Assembly: GCA_948665105.1 (NCBI GenBank)
Contig: CAPNGW010000184.1
Location: 1 to 5,439 of the forward strand
Origin: an uncultured Lachnospiraceae bacterium
GTDB taxonomy: Bacteria > Bacillota > Clostridia > Lachnospirales > Lachnospiraceae
DNA: 5,439 nt
Reading direction: 5' to 3'
Every line of letters begins with the position of its first letter. Within the stretch, counting starts at the first letter, position 1. Shown here one piece after another: positions 1 to 4,987 of this stretch. The position numbers and the translations under genes were made by a program. The notes under the pieces are model-generated. The model saw only the letters and a program-made list of their open reading frames with translations. It had not been told where the DNA came from and ran no database searches.

Positions 1-1
1 G

Positions 2-898
2 CCCATGTCACAGCCCTTGAGGGACCAGGCCCCCCTTACTCCAGCCTCCGCTGCCAGGATAACCGAGAGCCGGACCACCCTCACCATAACCGGAGATAAT
101 TATCACTATACCTTTAACAAGCTGACTGCCACCTTCCACCGCATGGTAACGGACGGCATTTCCCTCCTGGAGAAGCCCATGGAATTCAATATCTGGCGGG
201 CTCCCATAGACAATGACCGCAACATTGTAACGGAATGGAAAAAGGCCGGTTATGACCGGGCCATGACAAGAGTCTATGAAACAAAGGTAACCTCAGAGCC
301 GGACAAAACCGTGATTCAATGCAGGCTGGCAATCCATGCCATCCAGATTCAGCACATTTTAGATATCCAGGCGGTCTGGACCATCCTTTCCGACGGCACA
401 TTGGAGGTATCCCTCCACGCCCTTAGGGATACGGCATTTCCATTCCTGCCCCGGTTCGGGCTGCGGCTCTTTTTACCCAGGGAGTATGACAGGGTTACTT
501 ACTTGGGCTACGGTCCCTGTGAAAGTTATATTGATAAACACCTGGCCTCCCGGTTTGGGAAGTTTACCGCCAAGGTAGAGGATATGTATGTGGACTATAT
601 CAACCCCCAGGAGCACGGAAGCCACTTCGGCGTCCAATCCCTCACATTGGCTTCCCAAGGCCTTGGACAGCTCACCGTTACCTCCGGCACACCCTTCTCC
701 TTTAACGCTTCCCGGTATACCCAGGAAGAGCTGCAGGAAAAGGCACATAATTTTGAGCTGGAAAAATCGGACACCACCGTTCTCTGTCTGGATTATAAAA
801 TAAGCGGCGTGGGCTCTAACGCCTGCGGTCCGGCATTGATGGAGAAATATCAGCTGAAGGAAGCTGAGATTGATTTTAAGCTTCGGATGGAGTTTTAG
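2..898 (+). CDS. lacZ: Beta-galactosidase (LacZ type, GH2), C-terminal part only
   Basis: This is the last ~298 residues of a family 2 beta-galactosidase, a cytoplasmic enzyme that hydrolyses lactose and other beta-D-galactosides. The reading frame is open to the left edge, so the ATG at 5 is probably an internal methionine and the catalytic barrel with its two glutamates lies outside the window. What is visible is the C-terminal beta-sandwich (Bgal small chain). Counting from the ATG at 5, the landmarks are WRAPIDND at 64-71, GYGPCESY at 168-175, the DMYVDYINPQEHG stretch near 193-205, FSFNASRYTQEEL at 231-243 and SNACGP at 271-276. By eye these align with E. coli LacZ segments (WRAPLDND, the GLGP.E.Y segment, FNISRYSQQQL, and the loop holding Trp999). 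The loop carries Cys where E. coli has Trp999. It ends in TAG and converges on the rpn gene. The family call is firm; substrate preference cannot be read from this part. Confidence 0.93.
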   Translation, partial: PMSQPLRDQAPLTPASAARITESRTTLTITGDNYHYTFNKLTATFHRMVTDGISLLEKPMEFNIWRAPIDNDRNIVTEWKKAGYDRAMTRVYETKVTSEPDKTVIQCRLAIHAIQIQHILDIQAVWTILSDGTLEVSLHALRDTAFPFLPRFGLRLFLPREYDRVTYLGYGPCESYIDKHLASRFGKFTAKVEDMYVDYINPQEHGSHFGVQSLTLASQGLGQLTVTSGTPFSFNASRYTQEELQEKAHNFELEKSDTTVLCLDYKISGVGSNACGPALMEKYQLKEAEIDFKLRMEF

Positions 899-912
899 GA
901 TTTACAGAAAAG

Positions 913-942
913 AGGGCTGTTGCATTTCAGTGCAGCAGCCCT
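913..942. terminator. Hairpin between convergent genes, likely bidirectional terminator
   Basis: AGGGCTGTTGCA (913-924) pairs with TGCAGCAGCCCT (931-942) over 12 bp, with one G-T pair and a 6-nt loop. It starts 14 nt after the lacZ stop and about 24 nt after the rpn stop read on the minus strand. On the minus strand the stem is followed by TCTTTTCTG, a fair U-tract, so it looks best as the rpn terminator. On the plus strand the following bases (GCTGTTAG) are T-poor, so termination of lacZ here would be weaker. Confidence 0.8.
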
Positions 943-966
943 GCTGTTAGTTAACCAAAATATGCT

Positions 967-1941
967 CTAAGCTTCCTTGTGCACCTTTGCATATATTCTT
1001 CCCAGTTCCTGTTCTGTCTTCCCAGGATTCTCCTCTATCAGCCTTATTATCTCTTCGATGAACGGTTCTGGTTCTTCCAGCATTTCGGCAATGGCAGAGG
1101 TATTAAATCCCCTGTCCAGTTTCTTTCTTACCTGTGAAATCAGCTTCCTCCACTCGCCTTCCGTACAGCCTTTTTCTCGGCCAAGCTCCAGACCTTCCTC
1201 AAGGCCTTTTTCTCGGCCAAGCTCCCAGCCTTCCTCCCGCACCTTACGCATATGGGCTTCCTCATCATATTCAAATATACTCACTTCTATCGCCTCCGCC
1301 CTGTATTTTGTCAGAAACTCCGCTAATATCCCCTCACGGATGCTCTCCGTCACTGCACGGTCCACAGCCTCCCGGATGGGGGTTTCCTTCGCATAGATCC
1401 TCACTTTTTCCACATAGAGCATATATTCCTTCAGTAAGCGACAGCTTTCCATCAACGTCCGGTTATACCCGGGATTGATATTCAGCACCGTCACGCAAAG
1501 CTCCACCTCCGGATCCTCCATTGGCTTCTCAAAAGCCTCTGACAGCCGCAGCGCCTGCCGCTCCGGCGCTTCCTCCGTCCCGTTATAAAATACTACAAAT
1601 CTGGGCGTGGGTATCTTGACCAACCTGGTACCATACAGATTCCTGTCCTTCACCAGCCCCTGCAAAAGCTTTGATAAATAAAATAATTTTCGCAGGGGCA
1701 TGTTGGGATTGAAGGTCGCCTGGTGCTCATATAGATTCAGAAAAAAATCGAAGATAAAGGACATATCGTTCTTCATGTTCATATAGATAGCATTTTCCAG
1801 GGTGTTGACCACCAAATCCTCCGTGTTGGTGTAGTGGGTGCCATTTACGGCATTGTACAGGCTTAATAGATTCTCCTTTTTCTCCATAAAAATCATGCGA
1901 ATAAGCCTGTCCTTGTAAGTGCGTTCGGTTTTTAATTCCAT
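967..1941 (-). CDS. Rpn-family PD-(D/E)XK nuclease (recombination-promoting nuclease / putative transposase type)
   Basis: This 324-residue protein resembles the Rpn (PDDEXK_2, formerly Transposase_31) family: DNA endonucleases that stimulate RecA-independent recombination in E. coli and have lately been linked to phage defence. The N-terminal half holds the nuclease core: YKDRLIRMIF at 9-18, a likely catalytic Asp at 65 (FIFDFF), then LYEHQ at 70-74, where Glu72 and Gln74 fit the (D/E)xK position as ExQ, and the family-like NPNMPLRKLFY at 78-88. Residues 115-120 (FVVFYN) form another core strand. From about 190 the protein is helical and charged, with a 12-residue tandem repeat (EEGWELGREKGL, EEGLELGREKGC; 237-260) and a helical tail. 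The ATG at 1941 has an AGGAGG site 7 nt upstream. It is flanked by terminators on both sides, so it is a single-gene unit. Despite the old 'transposase' label, no terminal inverted repeats are seen, so it is not a mobile element here. Confidence 0.85.
   Translation of the reverse strand: MELKTERTYKDRLIRMIFMEKKENLLSLYNAVNGTHYTNTEDLVVNTLENAIYMNMKNDMSFIFDFFLNLYEHQATFNPNMPLRKLFYLSKLLQGLVKDRNLYGTRLVKIPTPRFVVFYNGTEEAPERQALRLSEAFEKPMEDPEVELCVTVLNINPGYNRTLMESCRLLKEYMLYVEKVRIYAKETPIREAVDRAVTESIREGILAEFLTKYRAEAIEVSIFEYDEEAHMRKVREEGWELGREKGLEEGLELGREKGCTEGEWRKLISQVRKKLDRGFNTSAIAEMLEEPEPFIEEIIRLIEENPGKTEQELGRIYAKVHKEA
1168..1239. repeat. Two tandem 36-bp units inside the rpn gene
   Basis: Unit 1 is 1168-1203 and unit 2 is 1204-1239. 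The first 22 bases of each (1168-1189 and 1204-1225) are identical, and the rest differ at a few sites. The 36-bp period keeps the frame and encodes two copies of a 12-residue Gly/Glu/Arg/Leu-rich unit. Copy number could change by slippage without breaking the gene, which would lengthen or shorten the linker between the nuclease core and the C-terminal tail. Confidence 0.9.
1249..1263 (-). promoter_or_regulatory. Candidate internal Shine-Dalgarno and ATG within rpn
   Basis: On the minus strand GAGG (1263-1260) lies 8 nt before an in-frame ATG (1251-1249), codon 231 of the nuclease gene. Initiation here would give a 94-residue C-terminal protein holding the tandem repeat and helical tail without the nuclease core. 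E. coli rpn genes are reported to make such internal small proteins that antagonise the full-length nuclease. The spacing and motif are what the sequence shows; the use of this start is inference. Confidence 0.3.
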
Positions 1942-1948
1942 TCCTTCT

Positions 1949-1987
1949 CCTCCTTATGCTGCAGGAGGTTTTCCGAAAATCTCCTGC
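1949..1987 (-). promoter_or_regulatory. Leader hairpin and Shine-Dalgarno region of rpn
   Basis: The arms GCAGGAGGTTTT (1961-1972) and AAAATCTCCTGC (1976-1987) pair over 12 bp with one G-T pair and a 3-nt loop. It sits 6 nt upstream of the rpn Shine-Dalgarno AGGAGG (1954-1949, minus strand). The proximal arm reads CCTCCT on the mRNA (1968-1963), an exact 6-nt complement of that Shine-Dalgarno with 8 nt between them. The leader could therefore form either the long hairpin with the ribosome site free, or a short helix that hides it. On the plus strand the hairpin is followed by TTTCTTTG, so it could also stop antisense transcription. Confidence 0.45.
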
Positions 1988-2060
1988 TTTCTTTGTTGAC
2001 GATGATTTTCAAGCATAGATTTTCCGTAAAAAAAGAAAAGAATCAGCCATTGCCACAGAT

Positions 2061-2110
2061 AAAAAAGAAAATATGCTTTGCCGTAATTATAGCACCTGGG
2101 CAAAGCATAT
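2061..2110 (-). terminator. Intrinsic terminator of the metallopeptidase/membrane-protein operon
   Basis: A perfect 12-bp inverted repeat, ATATGCTTTGCC (2071-2082) and GGCAAAGCATAT (2099-2110), encloses a 16-nt loop. Read on the minus strand it is followed directly by TTTCTTTTTT (2070-2061), a strong U-tract. It lies about 84 nt past the stop of the two-helix membrane protein gene. A weaker upstream candidate (TGGCC/GGCTG around 2126-2138, then a six-T run) may help. It insulates the rpn gene from readthrough. Confidence 0.82.
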
Positions 2111-2193
2111 GCAAGAAAAAAGCGCAGCCTATGGCCAGCAAAAGTAAGAAAAGATGCTCTCTATGTTCTGCACATTCCGGTGAGTCGGAAAGA

Positions 2194-2712
2194 TTATTCC
2201 ATCTTCTTGTCAATCTGTTCCTTGGCAGAGTCCTGTTTGTTCCGGGCGTTTTCCCGTTTATTATCCAAATCATTCCTTTGAATGGATTCCACAATGGTGG
2301 TTATATATTGTTCGTCGTTTTCCGGAAAAAAGTATTTTGTAATAATCGTAAGTAATCCGATAATCAAAGAGATGAACGAAAGACAGGCAGTAATAAATGC
2401 CACCAGATTCTTAATTGTCATGTCATCCGGGATGCCTACTACCCTGTAGGATAAGATGATGAGCAAAATTGCAAAGGCAATAATGATTCCCACACAGGGT
2501 ACCAGGATTATGTATCTGCAAATTTTACTGTGCTTTACCTTGCTTTTATAAAAAGAGACATATTCATTTAAGAGTTCCGTAACGTGCTTGTCTCTTTTTA
2601 TTTGTTCCTTGGTGACAAACGGGTCCTTATATCCCAGTTCGTCTTCATTTTCAGCTTTTGAAAACGTTAATTTCTTAAAAAATTTTTGAAATTCGTCCTG
2701 GGTAGTCTTCAT
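2194..2712 (-). CDS. Unrecognised protein with two membrane helices, partner of the metallopeptidase
   Basis: I do not recognise this 172-residue protein. It has a charged N-terminal domain (1-62) with a lysine-rich stretch just before the membrane, a first hydrophobic helix at about 66-89, a short loop (RVVGIPDDMTIKN, about 90-102), a second helix at about 103-127, and a highly charged helical tail (131-172) rich in Glu, Lys, Asn and Asp. Positive residues before helix 1 suggest both termini are cytoplasmic. There is no signal peptide or enzyme motif. The ATG at 2712 starts 8 bp after the metallopeptidase stop. Its ribosome site AGGTGA overlaps that stop codon (TTAGGTGA), which points to translational coupling. 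The size and two-helix plan recall SLATT-type effectors of bacterial conflict systems, but this is only a resemblance of architecture. A membrane-bound substrate or regulator of the protease is equally possible. The gene is AT-richer than the flanks. Confidence 0.8.
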   Translation of the reverse strand: MKTTQDEFQKFFKKLTFSKAENEDELGYKDPFVTKEQIKRDKHVTELLNEYVSFYKSKVKHSKICRYIILVPCVGIIIAFAILLIILSYRVVGIPDDMTIKNLVAFITACLSFISLIIGLLTIITKYFFPENDEQYITTIVESIQRNDLDNKRENARNKQDSAKEQIDKKME

Positions 2713-2720
2713 AACATCAC

Positions 2721-3263
2721 CTAACGATCCGCTAAAAACACTTCCTCCACACGCCGGGAAGCACTGTCAAAGGGCACTTTAAAGATTGATGCCAACTGCA
2801 GGCAATTAGCTGTGGTATTCATACCGTCCTCTTCGAATTGCGAATACAGACGTTTAAAAGCTTCTTTTGGCATTAGCAATGCGGCAGCAAAATAATCTGC
2901 GTCATTTTCCTCTTCATCCTTGCCTTTCTTGTTTTCCCTGTTCAAATATAGCTCTCCTGCTTTATAATGGAGAACAAAATGAGCAAATTCATGTGCAATA
3001 ATAAAGCGTTTCCAGTCAAGAGAACGTTTGGAATTTACCCCTATAATTTTATCATTTGCCTGTATGGCAAGAAACCCGTCCTCCTTTTCATCCAACTCTG
3101 CATTCCCAACAATGAAGCCAAGCTGCTGGACAAACTCTACAATATCAACATAAGCATCCTCCTGAGGTGAATACCCATATCCTTTTAATAATGCTGTAAC
3201 CTGCGTTTCAATTTCTTTTTTATCCACGTCACTCAGCCTCACTATATACCTCTTGTTTCCCAA
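2721..3263 (-). CDS. ImmA/IrrE-family zinc metallopeptidase
   Basis: This 180-residue protein carries the gluzincin-like ImmA/IrrE signature: HEFAH at 91-95 (His91, Glu92, His95) and, downstream, ENDADYFAAALLMP at 119-132, with Glu119 the likely third zinc ligand and the family's FA..LLMP run. Such proteases cleave a cognate transcription repressor (ImmA on ImmR in ICEBs1; IrrE on DdrO in Deinococcus) and so switch on mobile-element or stress genes. The N-terminal 50 residues match the usual domain ahead of the catalytic helix (DIVEFVQQLGF). The C-terminal piece (155-176) is a short helical end. No XRE repressor lies in this window; its immediate partner is the two-helix membrane protein, 8 bp downstream. 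The start is TTG at 3263, chosen because an AAGGAGA site sits 9 nt upstream and no in-frame ATG or GTG precedes it. An internal start is not excluded. The gene is AT-richer than its neighbours. Confidence 0.88.
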   Translation of the reverse strand: MGNKRYIVRLSDVDKKEIETQVTALLKGYGYSPQEDAYVDIVEFVQQLGFIVGNAELDEKEDGFLAIQANDKIIGVNSKRSLDWKRFIIAHEFAHFVLHYKAGELYLNRENKKGKDEEENDADYFAAALLMPKEAFKRLYSQFEEDGMNTTANCLQLASIFKVPFDSASRRVEEVFLADR

Positions 3264-3287
3264 AAAGCACTTTCTCCTTTTATTATA
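3261..3287 (-). promoter_or_regulatory. Ribosome site, TTG start and possible -10 box of the metallopeptidase gene
   Basis: On the minus strand AAGGAGA (3279-3273) precedes TTG (3263-3261) by 9 nt. A consensus TATAAT (3287-3282) lies just upstream of that site, but no good -35 box is seen at 16-18 bp. A transcript from this box would begin near 3275, inside the Shine-Dalgarno, so the box may be chance or may give an almost leaderless mRNA. Confidence 0.4.
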
Positions 3288-3314
3288 TGCACAAACCCGG
3301 AAACAATTTCATTC

Positions 3315-4862
3315 CTATACTAGATATTCCTCCAGGTTCCACACCTTCTCCACCACCTCCCGGTAGAACTCAGGCTCATGGCACACCAGAAGGATGGCTC
3401 CCTTATACTCCTTCAGGGCGCGTTTTAGCTCTTCCTTGGCGTCCACGTCCAGATGGTTGGTGGGCTCGTCTAAAAGAAGCAGGTTGCTCTCATTTCCAAG
3501 CAGTTTACATAATCTCACCTTGGCCTGCTCGCCGCCACTTAGCACCTTCACCTTGCTCTCAATGTGCTTGGTGGTAAGACCGCATTTTGCCAGGGCAGAA
3601 CGCACCTCATACTGGGTATAGGCGGGGAAGGTCTCCCAGATTTCTTCGATACAGGTATTTTCGCTGGGCGGCATTTCCTGCTGAAAGTAGCCGGGATACA
3701 GATAGTCTCCCAGCTGGGCCTTGCCCTCCAGAGGCGGAATAAGCCCCAGCACACTTTTCAAAAATGTGGACTTCCCAATCCCGTTGGCCCCGATAACGGC
3801 AATCTTCTCTCCCCGCTCCATGCGAAGATTCAAGGGCTTGGACAGGGGACGGTCCTTCTCATAGCCAATCACCAAATCTGTGGTCTCAAAGACGACTTTC
3901 CCTGCAGCCCTTGCATTTTTGAAGAAAAATTCCGGCCTGGGACGGTCCTTGGCCAGCTCAATCACCTCCATCTTATCCAGCTTCTTCTGCCGGGACATGG
4001 CCATGTTCCGGGTGGCTACCCGGGCCTTATTCCTGGCAACAAACTCCTTCAACTCGCCGATTTCCTTCTGCTGGCGCTTGTAAGCCGCCTCCAGCTGAGA
4101 TTTCTTCATCTCATAGACCTCCTGGAACTTGTCATAGTCCCCCACATACCGATCCAGCTTCTGATTCTCCATATGGTAAATGATGTTCACCACGCTGTTT
4201 AAAAAAGGGATATCGTGGGAAATCAGAATAAATGCGTTTTCATATTCCTGGAGGTAGCGCTTCAGCCATTCAATATGATTTTCGTCCAAATAATTGGTGG
4301 GTTCGTCCAGAAGCAGAATCTGAGGTTTGGACAGCAGCAGCCTGGCCAGGAGAATTTTGGTTCTCTGGCCGCCGCTTAGCTGGGTCACGTCCGTGTCAAG
4401 GCCAAATTCCAGTACTCCCAGAGCTCTGGCCACCTCTTCCACCTTGGAATCTATAATATAGAAATCGTGCTGCTCCAAAAGCTCCTGATACGTCCCCGTC
4501 TCTGTGAGCAGCCGTTCCATCTCATCCGGTGTGGCCTCTGCCATCTCCTCAAACATCCGGTTCATTTCCGCTTCCATCTCAAAAAGGTAGGAAAAGGCAC
4601 CGCGCAATACATCCCCTACGGTCATTCCTTCTTCCAGTACGGTGTGCTGGTCCAGATATCCCACCCGGACATTTTTGGCCCACTCCACATATCCCTCATC
4701 GGGCATGAGCGCTCCGGTGACGATATTCATAAAAGTGGACTTTCCCTCACCGTTGGCGCCAACCAGCCCGATATGCTCTCCCTTTAAGAGCCGAAAGGAC
4801 ACATTGTCAAAAATTCCTCTGTCTCCAAAGCCGTGGGTTAAGTTCTTTACCTCCAGAATCAT
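3315..4862 (-). CDS. ABC-F family ATP-binding protein (ribosome-associated type)
   Basis: This complete 515-residue protein has two fused ABC ATPase domains and no membrane segments, the ABC-F plan. Domain 1 has Walker A GANGEGKST (35-43), Q-loop Gln72, signature LSGGQRTK (162-169), Walker B ILLLDEP (182-188) with catalytic Glu187, and His216. A charged interdomain linker runs from about 245 to 315, including the basic NKARVATRNMAMSRQKKLDKM stretch. Domain 2 has GANGIGKST (358-366), LSGGEQAK (441-448), LLLLDEP (461-467) with Glu466, and His495 in a CHEPEF context instead of the usual SHD. ABC-F proteins bind the ribosomal E site; some ease stalled translation, others protect against antibiotics. 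The linker is not obviously extended as in many resistance members, so a housekeeping translation role is more likely, but the subfamily is not assigned. The ATG at 4862 has AAGGAG 7 nt upstream. All catalytic residues are intact. Confidence 0.93.
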   Translation of the reverse strand: MILEVKNLTHGFGDRGIFDNVSFRLLKGEHIGLVGANGEGKSTFMNIVTGALMPDEGYVEWAKNVRVGYLDQHTVLEEGMTVGDVLRGAFSYLFEMEAEMNRMFEEMAEATPDEMERLLTETGTYQELLEQHDFYIIDSKVEEVARALGVLEFGLDTDVTQLSGGQRTKILLARLLLSKPQILLLDEPTNYLDENHIEWLKRYLQEYENAFILISHDIPFLNSVVNIIYHMENQKLDRYVGDYDKFQEVYEMKKSQLEAAYKRQQKEIGELKEFVARNKARVATRNMAMSRQKKLDKMEVIELAKDRPRPEFFFKNARAAGKVVFETTDLVIGYEKDRPLSKPLNLRMERGEKIAVIGANGIGKSTFLKSVLGLIPPLEGKAQLGDYLYPGYFQQEMPPSENTCIEEIWETFPAYTQYEVRSALAKCGLTTKHIESKVKVLSGGEQAKVRLCKLLGNESNLLLLDEPTNHLDVDAKEELKRALKEYKGAILLVCHEPEFYREVVEKVWNLEEYLV

Positions 4863-4941
4863 TTCCTTGCTCCTTTACATCTGCAGGGCGAAGAATCAGG
4901 TTAAGCCTTGCCCACAGGTAACTTCCTCAATTTACTACTAT

Positions 4942-4970
4942 ATTATATCGACACACTGAAATAATAGCAA
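4942..4970 (-). promoter_or_regulatory. Sigma-A-type promoter of the ABC-F gene
   Basis: On the minus strand TTGCTA (4970-4965) and a consensus TATAAT (4947-4942) are separated by 17 bp. Transcription would start near 4935, leaving a leader of about 70 nt before the ABC-F ATG. The leader contains the direct repeat TTACCTG / TAACCTG but no strong hairpin or leader peptide. The -35 box begins 17 nt after the stop of the upstream gene, with no terminator between. Confidence 0.65.
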
Positions 4971-4987
4971 GAGCTTCTTCCAACTTC

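Noticed and set aside
977..1478. Long plus-strand open frames opposite the 3' part of rpn
   Set aside because: They lie antisense to a strong family match, and their Ser/Pro-rich repeats are just the complement of the 36-bp tandem repeat.
967..1941. Insertion sequence, because the family was once labelled transposase
   Set aside because: No terminal inverted repeats or target duplications are visible, and the family is now seen as nucleases rather than classical transposases.
1988..2060. Promoter for the rpn gene
   Set aside because: A TATGCT box (2018-2013) and a TTGAAA box (2012-2007) are present on the minus strand, but neither has a partner at proper spacing, so no promoter is called.
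2175..2190. Short inverted repeat TTCCG/CGGAA just after the membrane-protein stop
   Set aside because: Only 5 bp and no T-run; the strong terminator at 2061-2110 explains the operon end.
1993..2355. Plus-strand 120-codon frame across the rpn upstream region
   Set aside because: It runs through a terminator hairpin and the antisense of the membrane-protein gene, has no convincing ribosome site and no recognisable domain.
3564..4202. 212-codon plus-strand frame opposite the ABC-F gene
   Set aside because: Leu/His-rich shadow of a clearly real gene on the other strand.
4872..4880. Minimal ATG-TAA open frame just before the ABC-F ribosome site
   Set aside because: It has no ribosome site of its own and is likely chance, though start-stop elements do exist in some leaders.
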